Counted from the stretch's first letter, positions 1 through 8,286 are shown. The stretch: DNA of 64,000 nucleotides from Micromonospora sp. FIMYZ51 (GCF_038246755.1 NZ_CP134706.1:744001-808000); one strand, 5' to 3'. A program made the numbers and translations. The notes: a model not told the origin generated them from the sequence alone.

Positions 1-598
1 TGATGCCGGCGGGCAGTTCCACCTCGACCCGCCCCCGCGCCTCGACCCGGCCGCGGTTGCCCAGCGAGACGGTGAGTCCGGCGCTGCCGCCGTCGGCGTC
101 GATGGCTACCTCGTTGGCCCGCAGGGTGATGCCGCCGCTGTCGACCTGCACCCCGGCCGACCGGGATGGTGCCCCGGTCGGCGTCGGCGTCAGCGTCGGC
201 TGGGCGCTCGGCGGTGCGGCGGTGGGCCGTGGCGTGCTTGTCGACCTGGGCGGCCCGCTGCTCGGTGTCGGTGCGCGGCTGGTGCCGCTCGGCGTGGGTG
301 TCGACGGCGCCGGCGACTGTGGCGTGCTGGTCGCGCTCGGCGGCTCCCCGGTGGTCGGCGGCGTGCTGGGTGCCGTCGGGTCGTCCGTCGGCTCGGTCGG
401 CGGGTTGTCCGGCCCGGTCTCGCCGGTGCGGTTCGGCCCCGTCCCGTCGGTGCGGTTCACCGGCGCGGCGACCGCCGCCCAGCCGGGCCCCACGGCGACG
501 CCGGTGGCCAGGCCGAGGGCCAGGGCGCAGGCCAGCAACGGCCGTACGCGCCGTCGGTCGGCCCGCCGCTGGGCGGATCGTCCGGGTGGCCGAGCCAT
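1..598 (-). CDS. secreted Pro/Thr/Ser-rich protein (3' end outside the window)
   Basis: Starts at ATG 598 on the minus strand and is still open at base 1. The N-terminus is Arg-rich (MARPPGRSAQRRADRRR), followed by a hydrophobic stretch at about residues 20-42, so it is probably a secreted or membrane-anchored precursor. Residues about 45-145 are a low-complexity linker of Pro, Thr, Ser and Gly. A more ordered region then begins (GITLRANEVAIDADGGSAGL), resembling the beta-rich start of a surface domain. No family can be named from the visible part. It is divergent from nuoA, with a shared 127-bp spacer. Confidence 0.7.
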   Translation of the reverse strand, partial: MARPPGRSAQRRADRRRVRPLLACALALGLATGVAVGPGWAAVAAPVNRTDGTGPNRTGETGPDNPPTEPTDDPTAPSTPPTTGEPPSATSTPQSPAPSTPTPSGTSRAPTPSSGPPRSTSTPRPTAAPPSAQPTLTPTPTGAPSRSAGVQVDSGGITLRANEVAIDADGGSAGLTVSLGNRGRVEARGRVEVELPAGI

Positions 599-651
599 CG
601 GGCCTCCGTACTGGTGGGTGGTGGTGCTGCCATGGTGGTCAGAAGTTGCCT

Positions 652-667
652 GGGGACACTAGTCCCC
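652..667. promoter_or_regulatory. short palindrome in the divergent spacer
   Basis: GGGGAC-ACTA-GTCCCC is a perfect 6-bp inverted repeat around a 4-nt centre, lying between the divergent secreted-protein gene and nuoA. It could be an operator or a small hairpin. There is no evidence beyond symmetry and position. Confidence 0.2.
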
Positions 668-725
668 GGTGAAAACAACTTCGCAACGCCGCAGCAAATT
701 GATCCGGACGGTAGGCTGACCGACC

Positions 726-1103
726 GTGACCGGTTACCTGGGCTCGTACGCGACGCTCGGGCTGTTGCTGCTCGTCGGCGTGCTGTTCCTGGTCGTCGCC
801 TTCGCGGCCAACCGGGTGCTGCGTCCCGCCCGGCCAGCCGACCCGCCCGGCAAGCGCACCAGCTACGAGTGCGGCCTCGACCCGGTCGAGGGCGACTGGG
901 CGCAGATGCAGATCCGCTACTACGTGTACGCGTACCTCTACGTGGTGTTCGCCGTCGAGGCGGTGTTCCTCTTCCCGTGGGCCCTGGTCTTCGACCGGGC
1001 CGGCTTCGGGCTGGTCACCGTGGCCGAGATGGCGGTCTTCGTGGCCGTCCTCGCCCTCGGCCTGCTCTACGCCTGGCGTCGCCGGATTCTCACCTGGACC
1101 TGA
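726..1103 (+). CDS. nuoA: NADH-quinone oxidoreductase subunit A, stand-alone copy
   Basis: 125 residues, GTG start. It has the NuoA plan of three membrane helices (about 8-29, 65-87 and 95-116), the conserved loop with YECGLDP near residues 48-54, and RYYVYAYLYVVFAVE in helix 2. NuoA is a membrane subunit at the proton-pumping/quinone junction of complex I. It normally opens a nuoA-N operon, but no nuoB or other complex I gene follows here; the next gene lies on the opposite strand. It may be a paralogue of a chromosomal nuo operon elsewhere. The family call is firm; its role as a single gene is unknown. Confidence 0.88.
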   Translation: MTGYLGSYATLGLLLLVGVLFLVVAFAANRVLRPARPADPPGKRTSYECGLDPVEGDWAQMQIRYYVYAYLYVVFAVEAVFLFPWALVFDRAGFGLVTVAEMAVFVAVLALGLLYAWRRRILTWT

Positions 1104-1117
1104 CCTGACCGGTCCCG

Positions 1118-1987
1118 TCAGGCGAGGCCGCGGCGGGTGAGCACGGGTGGGCGGGTGCCCGCGACGGCGGCGACCATGTCGAGGACGCGGCGGGTCGGCC
1201 GGACCTGGTGGGCGCGGAACACCCGGGCACCCAGCCAGGCGGAGATCGCGGTGGCGGCCAGCGTGCCCTCCAGCCGCTCGCTCACCGGCAGGTCCAGCGT
1301 TTCGCCGATGAAGTCCTTGTTCGACAGCGCGACCAGCAGCGGCCACCCGGTGTCGGCAAGCTCGCCGAGCCGCCTGGTGATCTCCAGCGAGTGTCTGGTG
1401 TTCTTGCCGAAGTCGTGTGCCGGGTCGACGAGGATTCCGTCTGCCCGTACCCCGAGCGAGACCGCGCGGTCGGCGAGGCCGGTCACCGTCCGAATCACGT
1501 CGGCCACCACGTCGTCGAAGGCGGCGCGGTGCGGCCGGGTACGCGGGCTGAGCCCGCCGGCGTGCGAGCAGACCAGCCCCGCCCCGGTCTGCGCGGCGAC
1601 CCGGGCCAGCGCCGGATCCGCCCCCGACCAGGTGTCGTTGAGCAGGTCCGCGCCGGCCGCCACCGCCTCGACCGCGACCTCGGCGCGCCAGGTGTCGATC
1701 GAGATGACCAGTTCGGGGAAGGCGGCCCGGACGGCGGCGATGGTGTCGACGGTGCGACGGATCTCCTCGGCGACGTCGACCTCGGAGCCCGGTCCGGCCT
1801 TCACCCCGCCGATGTCGACGATCTCCGCGCCCTCGTCCACCGCCCGCTCCACCGCTCGTAGTGCGCTGTCGGCGGCGAACGTCGCGCCCCGGTCGAAGAA
1901 CGAGTCCGGGGTGCGATTGACGATCGCCATCACCACCAGATCGTCGGGGCCGAACGTCCGTCCACCGAGCCGAAGCACCCCGGCCAC
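1118..1987 (-). CDS. folP2: dihydropteroate synthase homologue of the FolP2 type
   Basis: 289 residues from GTG 1987, chosen because GAAGGAG lies just upstream; a GTG 48 bases further up has no such site. The TIM-barrel DHPS framework is present: NRTPDSFFD at residues 24-32, SIDTWRAEVAVEAV with LLNDTWSG, and DPAHDFGKNTRHS. The loop that reads GGESTRPG in true DHPS, and helps bind p-aminobenzoate and sulfonamides, is GGVKAGPG here (60-67), and the C-terminal His-Asp motif is altered. Mycobacterial FolP2 (Rv1207) shows the same kind of divergence and was reported to lack DHPS activity, so folate synthesis is unlikely to be its job. What it does make is unknown. Confidence 0.82.
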   Translation of the reverse strand: MAGVLRLGGRTFGPDDLVVMAIVNRTPDSFFDRGATFAADSALRAVERAVDEGAEIVDIGGVKAGPGSEVDVAEEIRRTVDTIAAVRAAFPELVISIDTWRAEVAVEAVAAGADLLNDTWSGADPALARVAAQTGAGLVCSHAGGLSPRTRPHRAAFDDVVADVIRTVTGLADRAVSLGVRADGILVDPAHDFGKNTRHSLEITRRLGELADTGWPLLVALSNKDFIGETLDLPVSERLEGTLAATAISAWLGARVFRAHQVRPTRRVLDMVAAVAGTRPPVLTRRGLA

Positions 1988-2135
1988 GTCGCCTCCTTCA
2001 CCGCCGTACGCCCGGCCGACGTCGCTGCCGGGCACCGGTGACGCTAGCCGGTCGCCACCGCCGGTTCCCGGTCCCGTCCGATCCGCCGCGCCGGGTGGGG
2101 TCGCTCTGCTCCCTTCGGCGTGCCACGATCAGTGC

Positions 2136-2813
2136 ATGGGTCAGCTTCTGCTCGTGCTGGTCGTGGCGGTCGCCGTCGCGGCGGTGGTGTTCGGAGTGAC
2201 GGTACTGATCGGTGGCCGGGATCCCGGCCTGGTTCCGGCGGAGGCGGACGGGCGCGCGGTGCCGCTGCCCGGCGACCGCCCGCTGCGCGAGACGGACGTG
2301 GGCGAGGTGCGCTTCGATACCGCGTTGCGCGGCTATCGGATGGCCCAGGTCGACCAGGCGTTGCGTCGGGCCGCGTACGACATCGGTTACAAGACCGAGC
2401 TGATCGGGGTCCTGGAGGCCGAGGTGGCGGCGCTGCGGCAGGGGCGGACGGCCGACGCCGACGCGCTGCGGCAGGCCCGCGAGCAGTCGGCCGGTCGGGC
2501 CACCGCGCCGCCCGAGCCAGCCGCCACCAACGAGCCGGTCATCGAGGTCACCGTGCGCACCGATTCCGCCGCCACCTCCGAGTCGGCCACCGCGTCTGAG
2601 TCGGCCACCGCGCCGGAGTCGGGCACCGCGCCGGAGTCGGGCTCGGCGTCCGGGTCGGCCACCGCCAGCGCAGCCGGCGAGCCGGCCGGGACCGCGGCGG
2701 CCGTGGATCCCACGCCGGAGAGCGGTACCGAGTTCGGCGCACCGCAGGCGGGCCGGACGGCCGAGACGAAGGACGAGCCGGACGCTGCCGCGGTCCGCTC
2801 GGAGTCGAAGTGA
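2136..2813 (+). CDS. DivIVA-domain membrane protein
   Basis: 225 residues. One N-terminal membrane helix (about 3-26) is followed by a DivIVA-type motif, VRFDTALRGYRMAQVDQALRR, near residues 58-78. A short helical region and a long acidic Ser/Thr/Ala/Glu-rich tail follow, including four 18-bp repeats (ESATAS/ESGTAP). DivIVA motifs mediate polar or septal coiled-coil assembly. A homologue occupies the same place in mycobacteria (Rv1209, next to folP2 and tagA). The last 4 bases overlap the SRPBCC gene (GTGA), which implies translational coupling. The cellular role is inferred only. Confidence 0.75.
   Translation: MGQLLLVLVVAVAVAAVVFGVTVLIGGRDPGLVPAEADGRAVPLPGDRPLRETDVGEVRFDTALRGYRMAQVDQALRRAAYDIGYKTELIGVLEAEVAALRQGRTADADALRQAREQSAGRATAPPEPAATNEPVIEVTVRTDSAATSESATASESATAPESGTAPESGSASGSATASAAGEPAGTAAAVDPTPESGTEFGAPQAGRTAETKDEPDAAAVRSESK
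2580..2651 (+). repeat. in-frame 18-bp tandem repeat, four units
   Basis: Four copies with a period of 18 bp (starts at 2580, 2598, 2616 and 2634) encode Glu-Ser-Ala/Gly-Thr-Ala-Ser/Pro units in the disordered tail of the DivIVA-domain protein. The period is a multiple of three, so copy-number change would keep the frame. Confidence 0.8.
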
Positions 2814-3307
2814 GCGATCCGGAGACTCCCGACGATCTTCGCGAGGCGGCGCAGCCCGGTGCCGGCGAGGTGACCGCCACCGTGATCGTCAACGCTCCGG
2901 CGGAGCAGGTCTTCGCGGCGTTGCTGGCCTGGGAACGGCAGTCCGACTGGATCCCGTTCACCAAGGTGCGGGTGGTCGAGGGCGACGGTGGCGAGGGCAG
3001 CCTCATCGAGGCGGTCACCACGCTCGGCCCGGCGGTGCTGCGGGACGAGATGCGGGTGGTCCGCATCGACGCGCCGTACGAGATCGGCGTGGTGCACTGC
3101 GGGACGCTGCTGCGCGGCCCCGGTGTGCTGCGCTGCACCCAGTTGGCGGGCGGGCGCAGCCAGGTGGTCTGGCACGAGTGGTTCCACGTGCCCGGCGGGC
3201 GCGCCGGCCGGGTGGCCTGGCCGGTGCTCTGGCCGGGCTCGAAGTTCAGCCTCACCCAGGCGCTGCGACGCTTCGCCCGCCAGGTCGAGCAGGGCCGCCT
3301 GCCCTGA
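2810..3307 (+). CDS. SRPBCC (START/Bet v1-like) family protein
   Basis: 165 residues, GTG start overlapping the DivIVA gene by 4 bases. The sequence from VTATVIVNAPAEQVFAALLAWERQSDWIPFTKVRVV to the C-terminal helix HALRRFA-like segment has the helix-grip pattern of polyketide cyclase/START-like small-ligand binders. It includes the usual bAPAexVfaxL...W...W opening and a long C-terminal amphipathic helix. No catalytic residues can be identified. Coupling to the DivIVA protein suggests the two act together, perhaps at the membrane. Confidence 0.75.
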   Translation: MSDPETPDDLREAAQPGAGEVTATVIVNAPAEQVFAALLAWERQSDWIPFTKVRVVEGDGGEGSLIEAVTTLGPAVLRDEMRVVRIDAPYEIGVVHCGTLLRGPGVLRCTQLAGGRSQVVWHEWFHVPGGRAGRVAWPVLWPGSKFSLTQALRRFARQVEQGRLP

Positions 3308-3370
3308 CCAGCGAGCCGTGACGGATCGCGCAGCGGCTGGTCGTCGGGGGGCCTGACTAGCCTGGGTGCC

Positions 3371-3958
3371 GTGACTGATCTGGTGATCGGCGCCGACGGG
3401 CTGGCCCGCTGCGCCTGGGGAGCGAGCACCCCCGACTACGCGATCTACCACGACACCGAGTGGGGCCGCCCGCTGCACGGTGACGACGAACTCTACGAGC
3501 GGATCACGCTGGAGGCGTTCCAGTCCGGGCTGTCCTGGCTGACCATCCTGCGCAAGCGGCCGGCGTTCCGGCGGGCCTTCGACGACTTCCGGATCGCCAC
3601 CGTGGCCGGTTACGGCGAGGCGGAGGTGGCCCGGCTGCTCGCCGACGCGGGCATCGTCCGCAACCGCGCCAAGATCGAGGCGACCATCGCCAACGCGCGG
3701 GCCGCGCTGGAACTGCCCGAGGGGCTCTCCGCGCTGCTCTGGTCCTTCGCGCCGACCGGCCGGGCCCGGCCCACCAGCCCCGCCGAGGTGCCGGCGCTTA
3801 CCGAGGCTTCCACCGCGATGGCCAAGGCGCTCAAGAAGCGCGGGTTCCGGTTCGTCGGCCCGACCACGGCGTACGCGCTGATGCAGGCGACCGGGATGGT
3901 CGACGACCACCTCACGGGCTGCCACGTCGTGCCGTCCGCTGCGGGCGTGATGGGATAG
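3371..3958 (+). CDS. tag: DNA-3-methyladenine glycosylase I
   Basis: 195 residues, GTG start. It removes 3-methyladenine from alkylated DNA by base excision. The zinc ligands of the Tag family are all visible at the expected spacing: Cys14 and His27 (ARCAWG, IYHDTEWG), then His180 and Cys184 (DDHLTGC). The base-recognition Glu is at position 48 in LEAFQSGLSW. Length and motifs match E. coli Tag with an offset of about ten residues. It lies 4 bases upstream of the next gene, in the same order as mycobacterial tagA near folP2. Confidence 0.95.
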   Translation: MTDLVIGADGLARCAWGASTPDYAIYHDTEWGRPLHGDDELYERITLEAFQSGLSWLTILRKRPAFRRAFDDFRIATVAGYGEAEVARLLADAGIVRNRAKIEATIANARAALELPEGLSALLWSFAPTGRARPTSPAEVPALTEASTAMAKALKKRGFRFVGPTTAYALMQATGMVDDHLTGCHVVPSAAGVMG

Positions 3959-3962
3959 CACC

Positions 3963-4586
3963 ATGACGACCGACACCGCACACCGGGTGAACGGGGCGAG
4001 CCACCCGGAGGGCACGGGCACCTGGGCGGTCCTGTTGCCCGCCGGGCGGTACGACGCCGAGCGGCTCGTCCACCACGACACGCTGGAGTTGACCGAGCTG
4101 GCGGACGCCGGCCTGCCCCGCCCCGGTGACCAGGTCGCGGTGCTTGCCGACGAGCCGTTGCGGCTGGTGGCGGTGGGTCGGGTCAGCGCGCCGACGGCCC
4201 AGCGTCCCGAGGACCCGGACGATCCGCAGTCCGACCGGGTGTCGCAGCCGCTGGTGGTGGCGTACACCCGACGGGCCTTCGACCAGCCGGTGCCGGCCGA
4301 CGCGCTGGTGCTCGGCGGTCCGGTGACCGCCCTCGACCCGGGCACCTTCCGTGAGCTGGTCGACCGGCTCGGCCCGCCCCCGCAGCGGCGCTCCTGGCTG
4401 GTCAGCCTGGACCTGCCGATCGAGGCCGACTCGCCGGCCGAGGCGGTCCGCCTGTTCTGGGCGTACGTGCAGGAGTTGGGCCCGCGCGAGCTGCCCGCCT
4501 TCGTCTCGCCGTCCGGCGACGAGCTGGCCATGCAGGCGTTCGTGCTCGGCGCGGAGGCGAACCAGGACCCGGAAGAGGACGACTGA
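3963..4586 (+). CDS. conserved actinobacterial protein of unknown function
   Basis: 207 residues, ATG start 4 bases after tag, so probably co-transcribed. The N-terminal half (about 20-110) is beta-rich with the run TWAVLLPAGRYDAERLVHHDTLELTELADAGL, reminiscent of PUA/EVE-like folds. The C-terminal half is helical and ends in a very acidic tail (ANQDPEEDD). There are no catalytic signatures and no membrane segments. An RNA- or modified-base-binding role is possible but speculative. Confidence 0.6.
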   Translation: MTTDTAHRVNGASHPEGTGTWAVLLPAGRYDAERLVHHDTLELTELADAGLPRPGDQVAVLADEPLRLVAVGRVSAPTAQRPEDPDDPQSDRVSQPLVVAYTRRAFDQPVPADALVLGGPVTALDPGTFRELVDRLGPPPQRRSWLVSLDLPIEADSPAEAVRLFWAYVQELGPRELPAFVSPSGDELAMQAFVLGAEANQDPEEDD

Positions 4587-4701
4587 CGCCGGCCTGACCC
4601 GGAGGGCCCGGTCCGGCGCGGCCAGCGGCTCGCTGCGGGCCAGCCAGCGGCAGCGCCAGCTCCGGTGGCGGGGCCGGGGTGCGGCAGCGCCAGCGAGCGG
4701 C

Positions 4702-5496
4702 TCAGCGGCCCTCGAAGACCGGCTTCTGCTTGGTGACGAAAGCCATGGTGGCCGTCCGGTGGTCCTTGGTGCCGCCGCAGATCGCCTGGGCCTGCGCCTC
4801 GGCGGCCAGTGCGTCGGCCAGGGTGCCGGCATCGGCCACGGAGAGCTGCCGCTTGATCGCCGCGTACGCCACAGTCGGTCCGGCGGCCAGTCGGGCGGCG
4901 AGTTCCTGGGCGGCCGGCAGCACGCCTTCGTCGTCGTCCACCAGCCGGTTGAGCAGGCCCAGCCGGCTGGCCTCTTCGGCGCGTACCGGTTCGGCAAGCA
5001 TCAGCAGCTCGACGGCCTTGGCGTGGCCGACCAGCCGGGGCAGCGTCCAGGACGCGCCGGTGTCGGCGGCGAGCCCGACCCTGGCGAAGGCCATCAGGAA
5101 GCTGGTCGACGGCCCGCCGATGCGGATGTCGGCCAGGAACGCCAGCGAGGCACCGGCCCCGGCGGCCATCCCACGGACCGCGGCCACCACCGGCTTGGGC
5201 AGGTTGGCCAGCCGGGCGGCGATCGGGTTGTAGTGGGCCTGGACGGTGTCCAGCGGGTTGCCGCCGTTCCCCGATTCCAGGGTGCTCACGTGCTCGCGTA
5301 GGTCCTGGCCGGCGCAGAACGACCCGCCGGACCCGGCGAGCACCACCGCCCGGCAGCTCCGGTCGGCCTCCAGTTCGGCGAGAACGTCCCGCAATGCCTC
5401 CTTCAGTGCCACGTCGAGCGCGTTCATCGCGGTCGGGCGATTCAGCGTGAGGGTGGCGACGGCGTCGGTGCGGTCGACGAGCAGCGGGTCGGTCAC
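4702..5496 (-). CDS. enoyl-CoA hydratase/isomerase family protein
   Basis: 264 residues, GTG start. It is a crotonase fold with the oxyanion-hole segment SGGSFCAGQDLREH (near 55-70) and the second half of the active site at AAVRGMAAGAGASLAFLADIRI with PRLVGHAKAVELLMLAE. It hydrates or isomerises acyl-CoA esters in fatty-acid or aromatic-acid breakdown. The start codon overlaps the stop of the upstream paaX-like gene by 4 bases (GTGA), so the two are coupled. The pairing with PaaX suggests a phenylacetyl-CoA-like or other aryl/acyl-CoA route, but no other paa genes are in the window. Confidence 0.9.
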   Translation of the reverse strand: MTDPLLVDRTDAVATLTLNRPTAMNALDVALKEALRDVLAELEADRSCRAVVLAGSGGSFCAGQDLREHVSTLESGNGGNPLDTVQAHYNPIAARLANLPKPVVAAVRGMAAGAGASLAFLADIRIGGPSTSFLMAFARVGLAADTGASWTLPRLVGHAKAVELLMLAEPVRAEEASRLGLLNRLVDDDEGVLPAAQELAARLAAGPTVAYAAIKRQLSVADAGTLADALAAEAQAQAICGGTKDHRTATMAFVTKQKPVFEGR

Positions 5497-6317
5497 GTCT
5501 GGCGATCCTTCTGTCGGGCCAACCGGTTACCACCGTCGAGGCACTGCTCGACGTACCGGTCGGCGGCTGGCCGGAGCCGGGCCGCGTGGCGGTCGAAGAA
5601 GCCGGCCGCGGCAATGCCGGGCCAGCGTTCGGGCAGCAGCGCCGGGGGCAGCTGCGGGTCCCGGAAGAGGAAGGTACGCCACGCGTGCACCAACCGGAAC
5701 CGGGCCGCGTACGCGTCCTCGTCGCCGCTGCGGACGGTGATCCCGGCCAGGGCCGCCCGCTGCTCGGCGACGAAGCGCTCGTAGGCCCGGCCGATCTCGG
5801 CCAGGTCCCAGGCCCGGCGGACCAGGCCCATCGCGCCGGGGGTGCCGGCGGCGTGCGCGGCGCTGAACCGCTCGAAACGTACCCCGGCCTCGCTGAGCAG
5901 CAGGTCGATGTCCTCGGCGGGCCGGGTGGCGACCCAGGTCTGCTCGTCGAGCGTGCCGTAGCCGAGGTAGCGCAGGTTGGCGGCGAGCCGCTGGCGGTCC
6001 CGGCGCGCGGTGGGTGCGTCGAGCACCAGCAGATCGAACCGGCCATCCCAGGTGACCCGGCCGGTGCGGTAGATCCGGGAGGCGGCCTCGTCCAGCCGCC
6101 GGGCGGCTTTCGGAGTGATCGAATAGCCTGGTCCGGAGGCCAGCTTCAGCGGTTCGAGCCAGCCCTGACGGACCATTCGGGAGACCGCCGTCCGGACGGC
6201 CGGTGGTGCGATCCCGAGCGGTGCCAGGAGCTTGACCAGGGCGGCAACCGGTGCGCGGCCACCCCGTGGCCGGAGGTGGTCGCCGTACAGGTCGAAGAGA
6301 GCCGACCGTGCCTGCAT
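5493..6317 (-). CDS. paaX: PaaX-family transcriptional regulator
   Basis: 274 residues, ATG start. The N-terminal winged helix-turn-helix (about 1-70) includes LFDLYGDHLRPRGGRAPVAAL and PPAVRTAVSRMVRQGWL. The PaaX central and C-terminal domains follow, with the typical ending FRDPQLPPALLPERWPG. PaaX proteins repress phenylacetate catabolism and release DNA on binding an aryl-CoA ester. It is cotranscribed with, and overlaps, the enoyl-CoA hydratase downstream. Its own target beyond this operon cannot be seen here. Confidence 0.88.
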   Translation of the reverse strand: MQARSALFDLYGDHLRPRGGRAPVAALVKLLAPLGIAPPAVRTAVSRMVRQGWLEPLKLASGPGYSITPKAARRLDEAASRIYRTGRVTWDGRFDLLVLDAPTARRDRQRLAANLRYLGYGTLDEQTWVATRPAEDIDLLLSEAGVRFERFSAAHAAGTPGAMGLVRRAWDLAEIGRAYERFVAEQRAALAGITVRSGDEDAYAARFRLVHAWRTFLFRDPQLPPALLPERWPGIAAAGFFDRHAARLRPAADRYVEQCLDGGNRLARQKDRQT

Positions 6318-6450
6318 GACCGCACATTGTGACAGGCCATCTCGGGATAAGCTAGATGCTGTTACATCAATGCTGCTTCGGTTTGGGTCCGGCGGTGTTC
6401 ATCAGGGAAAATCGTTGGTCGACAACCCCCCGTGCAGGTTGCGGGAGGTC

Positions 6451-6492
6451 ATGGCTAAGTGGCTGTGGGGCAACCCACCGACCCTGGTGTAG
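6451..6492 (+). CDS. 13-residue leader peptide candidate upstream of DUF3117
   Basis: A strong GGGAGG site precedes ATG 6451, which opens a 13-codon frame reading MAKWLWGNPPTLV and ending in TAG 6490-6492. The DUF3117 start is 17 bases further on, after its own ribosome site. Two Trp codons in 13 invite comparison with attenuation leaders, but no obvious terminator/antiterminator pair follows. It may simply be a translated upstream ORF. Judged from sequence alone. Confidence 0.4.
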   Translation: MAKWLWGNPPTLV

Positions 6493-6509
6493 GTCTGAGG
6501 GGAGACAAC

Positions 6510-6677
6510 ATGGCGGCGATGAAGCCGCGGACGGGCGATGGTCCGCTGGAAGTCACCAAGGAGGGCCGGGGCATCGTCATGCGCGTTCCGCTGGAGGGCG
6601 GTGGCCGGCTCGTCGTCGAGATGACTCCCGACGAGGCGACGGCGCTCGGTGACGCGCTGAAGGCGGCCGCCGGCTGA
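6510..6677 (+). CDS. DUF3117 small conserved protein
   Basis: 55 residues. ATG 6510 was chosen because TGAGGGGAGA lies directly upstream. The sequence MAAMKPRTGDGPLEVTKEGR and the rest match the short, highly conserved DUF3117 family of actinobacteria (Rv1211 in M. tuberculosis, also near tagA). The fold looks like a small beta-sheet followed by a helix (PDEATALGDALKAAA). Function is unknown. A strong terminator hairpin follows. Confidence 0.9.
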   Translation: MAAMKPRTGDGPLEVTKEGRGIVMRVPLEGGGRLVVEMTPDEATALGDALKAAAG

Positions 6678-6724
6678 ATGGCCGGTCCGTCAGCGACGCT
6701 CGCCGCCGCGGACGGTTTCGTCTA

Positions 6725-6760
6725 GCCCTGAGCCACCGGTTACGGCCGGTGGCTCAGGGC
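6725..6760 (+). terminator. strong stem-loop terminator after DUF3117
   Basis: A perfect 15-bp inverted repeat, GCCCTGAGCCACCGG and its complement, surrounds a 6-nt loop about 50 bases after the DUF3117 stop. There is no long T-tract, as is common for high-GC actinobacterial terminators. Confidence 0.8.
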
Positions 6761-6819
6761 CTTCACATCATTTCGCGGGCGTTCCGGTCCGCGACCTTCT
6801 TCAGGAGGTACGGCTCCGC

Positions 6820-8286
6820 GTGCTCGCCATCCGTCTGACCGCCGAGCCGGACCGGCTCGACACCGTGGCCCTGCCCATCCGACCGGGCGGTGCCGACGAC
6901 GCGCCGGCCGCCCCGGCCCCGACCGGCGTGGCGCTGCCCGCCGGGGTGGCCGACGAGGCCGCTGCGCTGGCCCCGCTGGCGCGGCTGACCGGCCGGGCCG
7001 GTGAGGTCCGGACCCAACTTCGACCCGCAGGTGGGCCTGCCCGGCTGCTGCTGGTGGGGATCGGCGCGGGCGACGAGGCCGCCTGGCGCGCGGCCGGGGC
7101 GGCGTTGGTTCGGGCCGCCAAGGATGAGACGCATGTCACATTCGGGTTGTCGGCCGGCGTGTCGTCGGAGGCGGTTCGTGGACTCGTCGAGGGGCTGCTG
7201 CTGGGTTCGTACCGGTTCCGGCTCGGCGCCGACACCGACGCTCCCACGCTTGTCGGCGTCGACCTGGCGGTCACCGACCCCGAGGCCCACGAGCAGGCGG
7301 TGCAGACGGCCCGGACCACCGCCCGGATGACCCGGCTGGCCCGTGACCTCACCAACACCCCGTCCTCGGTCAAGGACCCGCAGTGGTTCGCCGACCAGGT
7401 CGCCGAGGCCGCCGCCGACCTGCCCGGGCTACGCCTGCGGGTCCGCGAGCCGGAGCAACTGGCCGCCGAGGGATTCGGCGGGATCCTCACGGTCGGCGGC
7501 GGCTCGGCCAGCGGCCCACGCCTGGTGGAGCTGGACTGGCAACCAGCCGACGCCCGGACCCACGTGGTGCTGGTCGGCAAGGGCATCACCTTCGACACCG
7601 GTGGCATCTCGATCAAGCCGGTACCGGCGATGAAGCTGATGCGCAAGGACATGGCCGGGGCGGCTGCGGTCGTCGCGGCCACCCTCGGCGCGGCGGCGCT
7701 GCGGCTGCCGGTCCGGGTCACCACCCTCGCCCCGCTGGCCGAGAACATGGTCAGCGGCGGTGCCTTCCGCCCCGGCGACATCGTCCGGCACTACGGCGGT
7801 CTGACCAGCGAGACGACAAACTCCGACGCCGAGGGGCGGCTGGTCCTCGCCGACGCACTGGCGTACGCCGTGCAGGAGCTGAAGCCGGACCTGCTGATCG
7901 ACCTGGCCACCCTCACCGGGGCGAACGCGGTCGCGCTCGGCACCCGCACCGGCGCCCTCTACAGCGACAACGACCAGCTCGCCAGGGACCTGTTGGCCGC
8001 CATCGACGCGGCCGGCGAGTCGGCCTGGCGGATGCCGCTGCCCGCCGACTACGTCGAGCACCTCGGCAGCGACCTGGCCGACCTGTACAGCGCGCCCACC
8101 CAGGGGGCCGGATCCGTGCTCGCCGCGCTCTACCTGCGGGAGTTCACCGGCGAACTGCGGGACCGGTGGCTGCACGTGGACATGTCCGCCCCCTCCTGGT
8201 CGGATCGGGACGACGCGGAGCTGACCCGGGGCGCGACCGGCTGGGGCGTCCGCGGGCTGCTGCGCTGGCTGGGCACCCTCGCCTGA
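6820..8286 (+). CDS. pepA: leucyl aminopeptidase (M17)
   Basis: 488 residues, GTG start 11 bases after AGGAGG. It is a two-domain M17 peptidase: a variable N-terminal domain, then the di-metal catalytic domain with Lys254 and Asp259 in GKGITFDTGG and Asp336/Glu338 in the NSDAEGRL signature (usually NTDAEGRL; Thr is replaced by Ser here). It releases N-terminal residues from peptides in the cytoplasm. It is convergent with the O-methyltransferase gene, only 10 bases away. Confidence 0.95.
   Translation: MLAIRLTAEPDRLDTVALPIRPGGADDAPAAPAPTGVALPAGVADEAAALAPLARLTGRAGEVRTQLRPAGGPARLLLVGIGAGDEAAWRAAGAALVRAAKDETHVTFGLSAGVSSEAVRGLVEGLLLGSYRFRLGADTDAPTLVGVDLAVTDPEAHEQAVQTARTTARMTRLARDLTNTPSSVKDPQWFADQVAEAAADLPGLRLRVREPEQLAAEGFGGILTVGGGSASGPRLVELDWQPADARTHVVLVGKGITFDTGGISIKPVPAMKLMRKDMAGAAAVVAATLGAAALRLPVRVTTLAPLAENMVSGGAFRPGDIVRHYGGLTSETTNSDAEGRLVLADALAYAVQELKPDLLIDLATLTGANAVALGTRTGALYSDNDQLARDLLAAIDAAGESAWRMPLPADYVEHLGSDLADLYSAPTQGAGSVLAALYLREFTGELRDRWLHVDMSAPSWSDRDDAELTRGATGWGVRGLLRWLGTLA

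Noticed and set aside
2387..6046. A minus-strand open frame of over 1,200 codons
   Set aside because: It runs antisense to folP2-linked genes that have clear family motifs, and it is composed of Arg/Pro/Ser/Gly runs typical of high-GC shadow frames; the true minus-strand genes there (enoyl-CoA hydratase, PaaX) use other frames.
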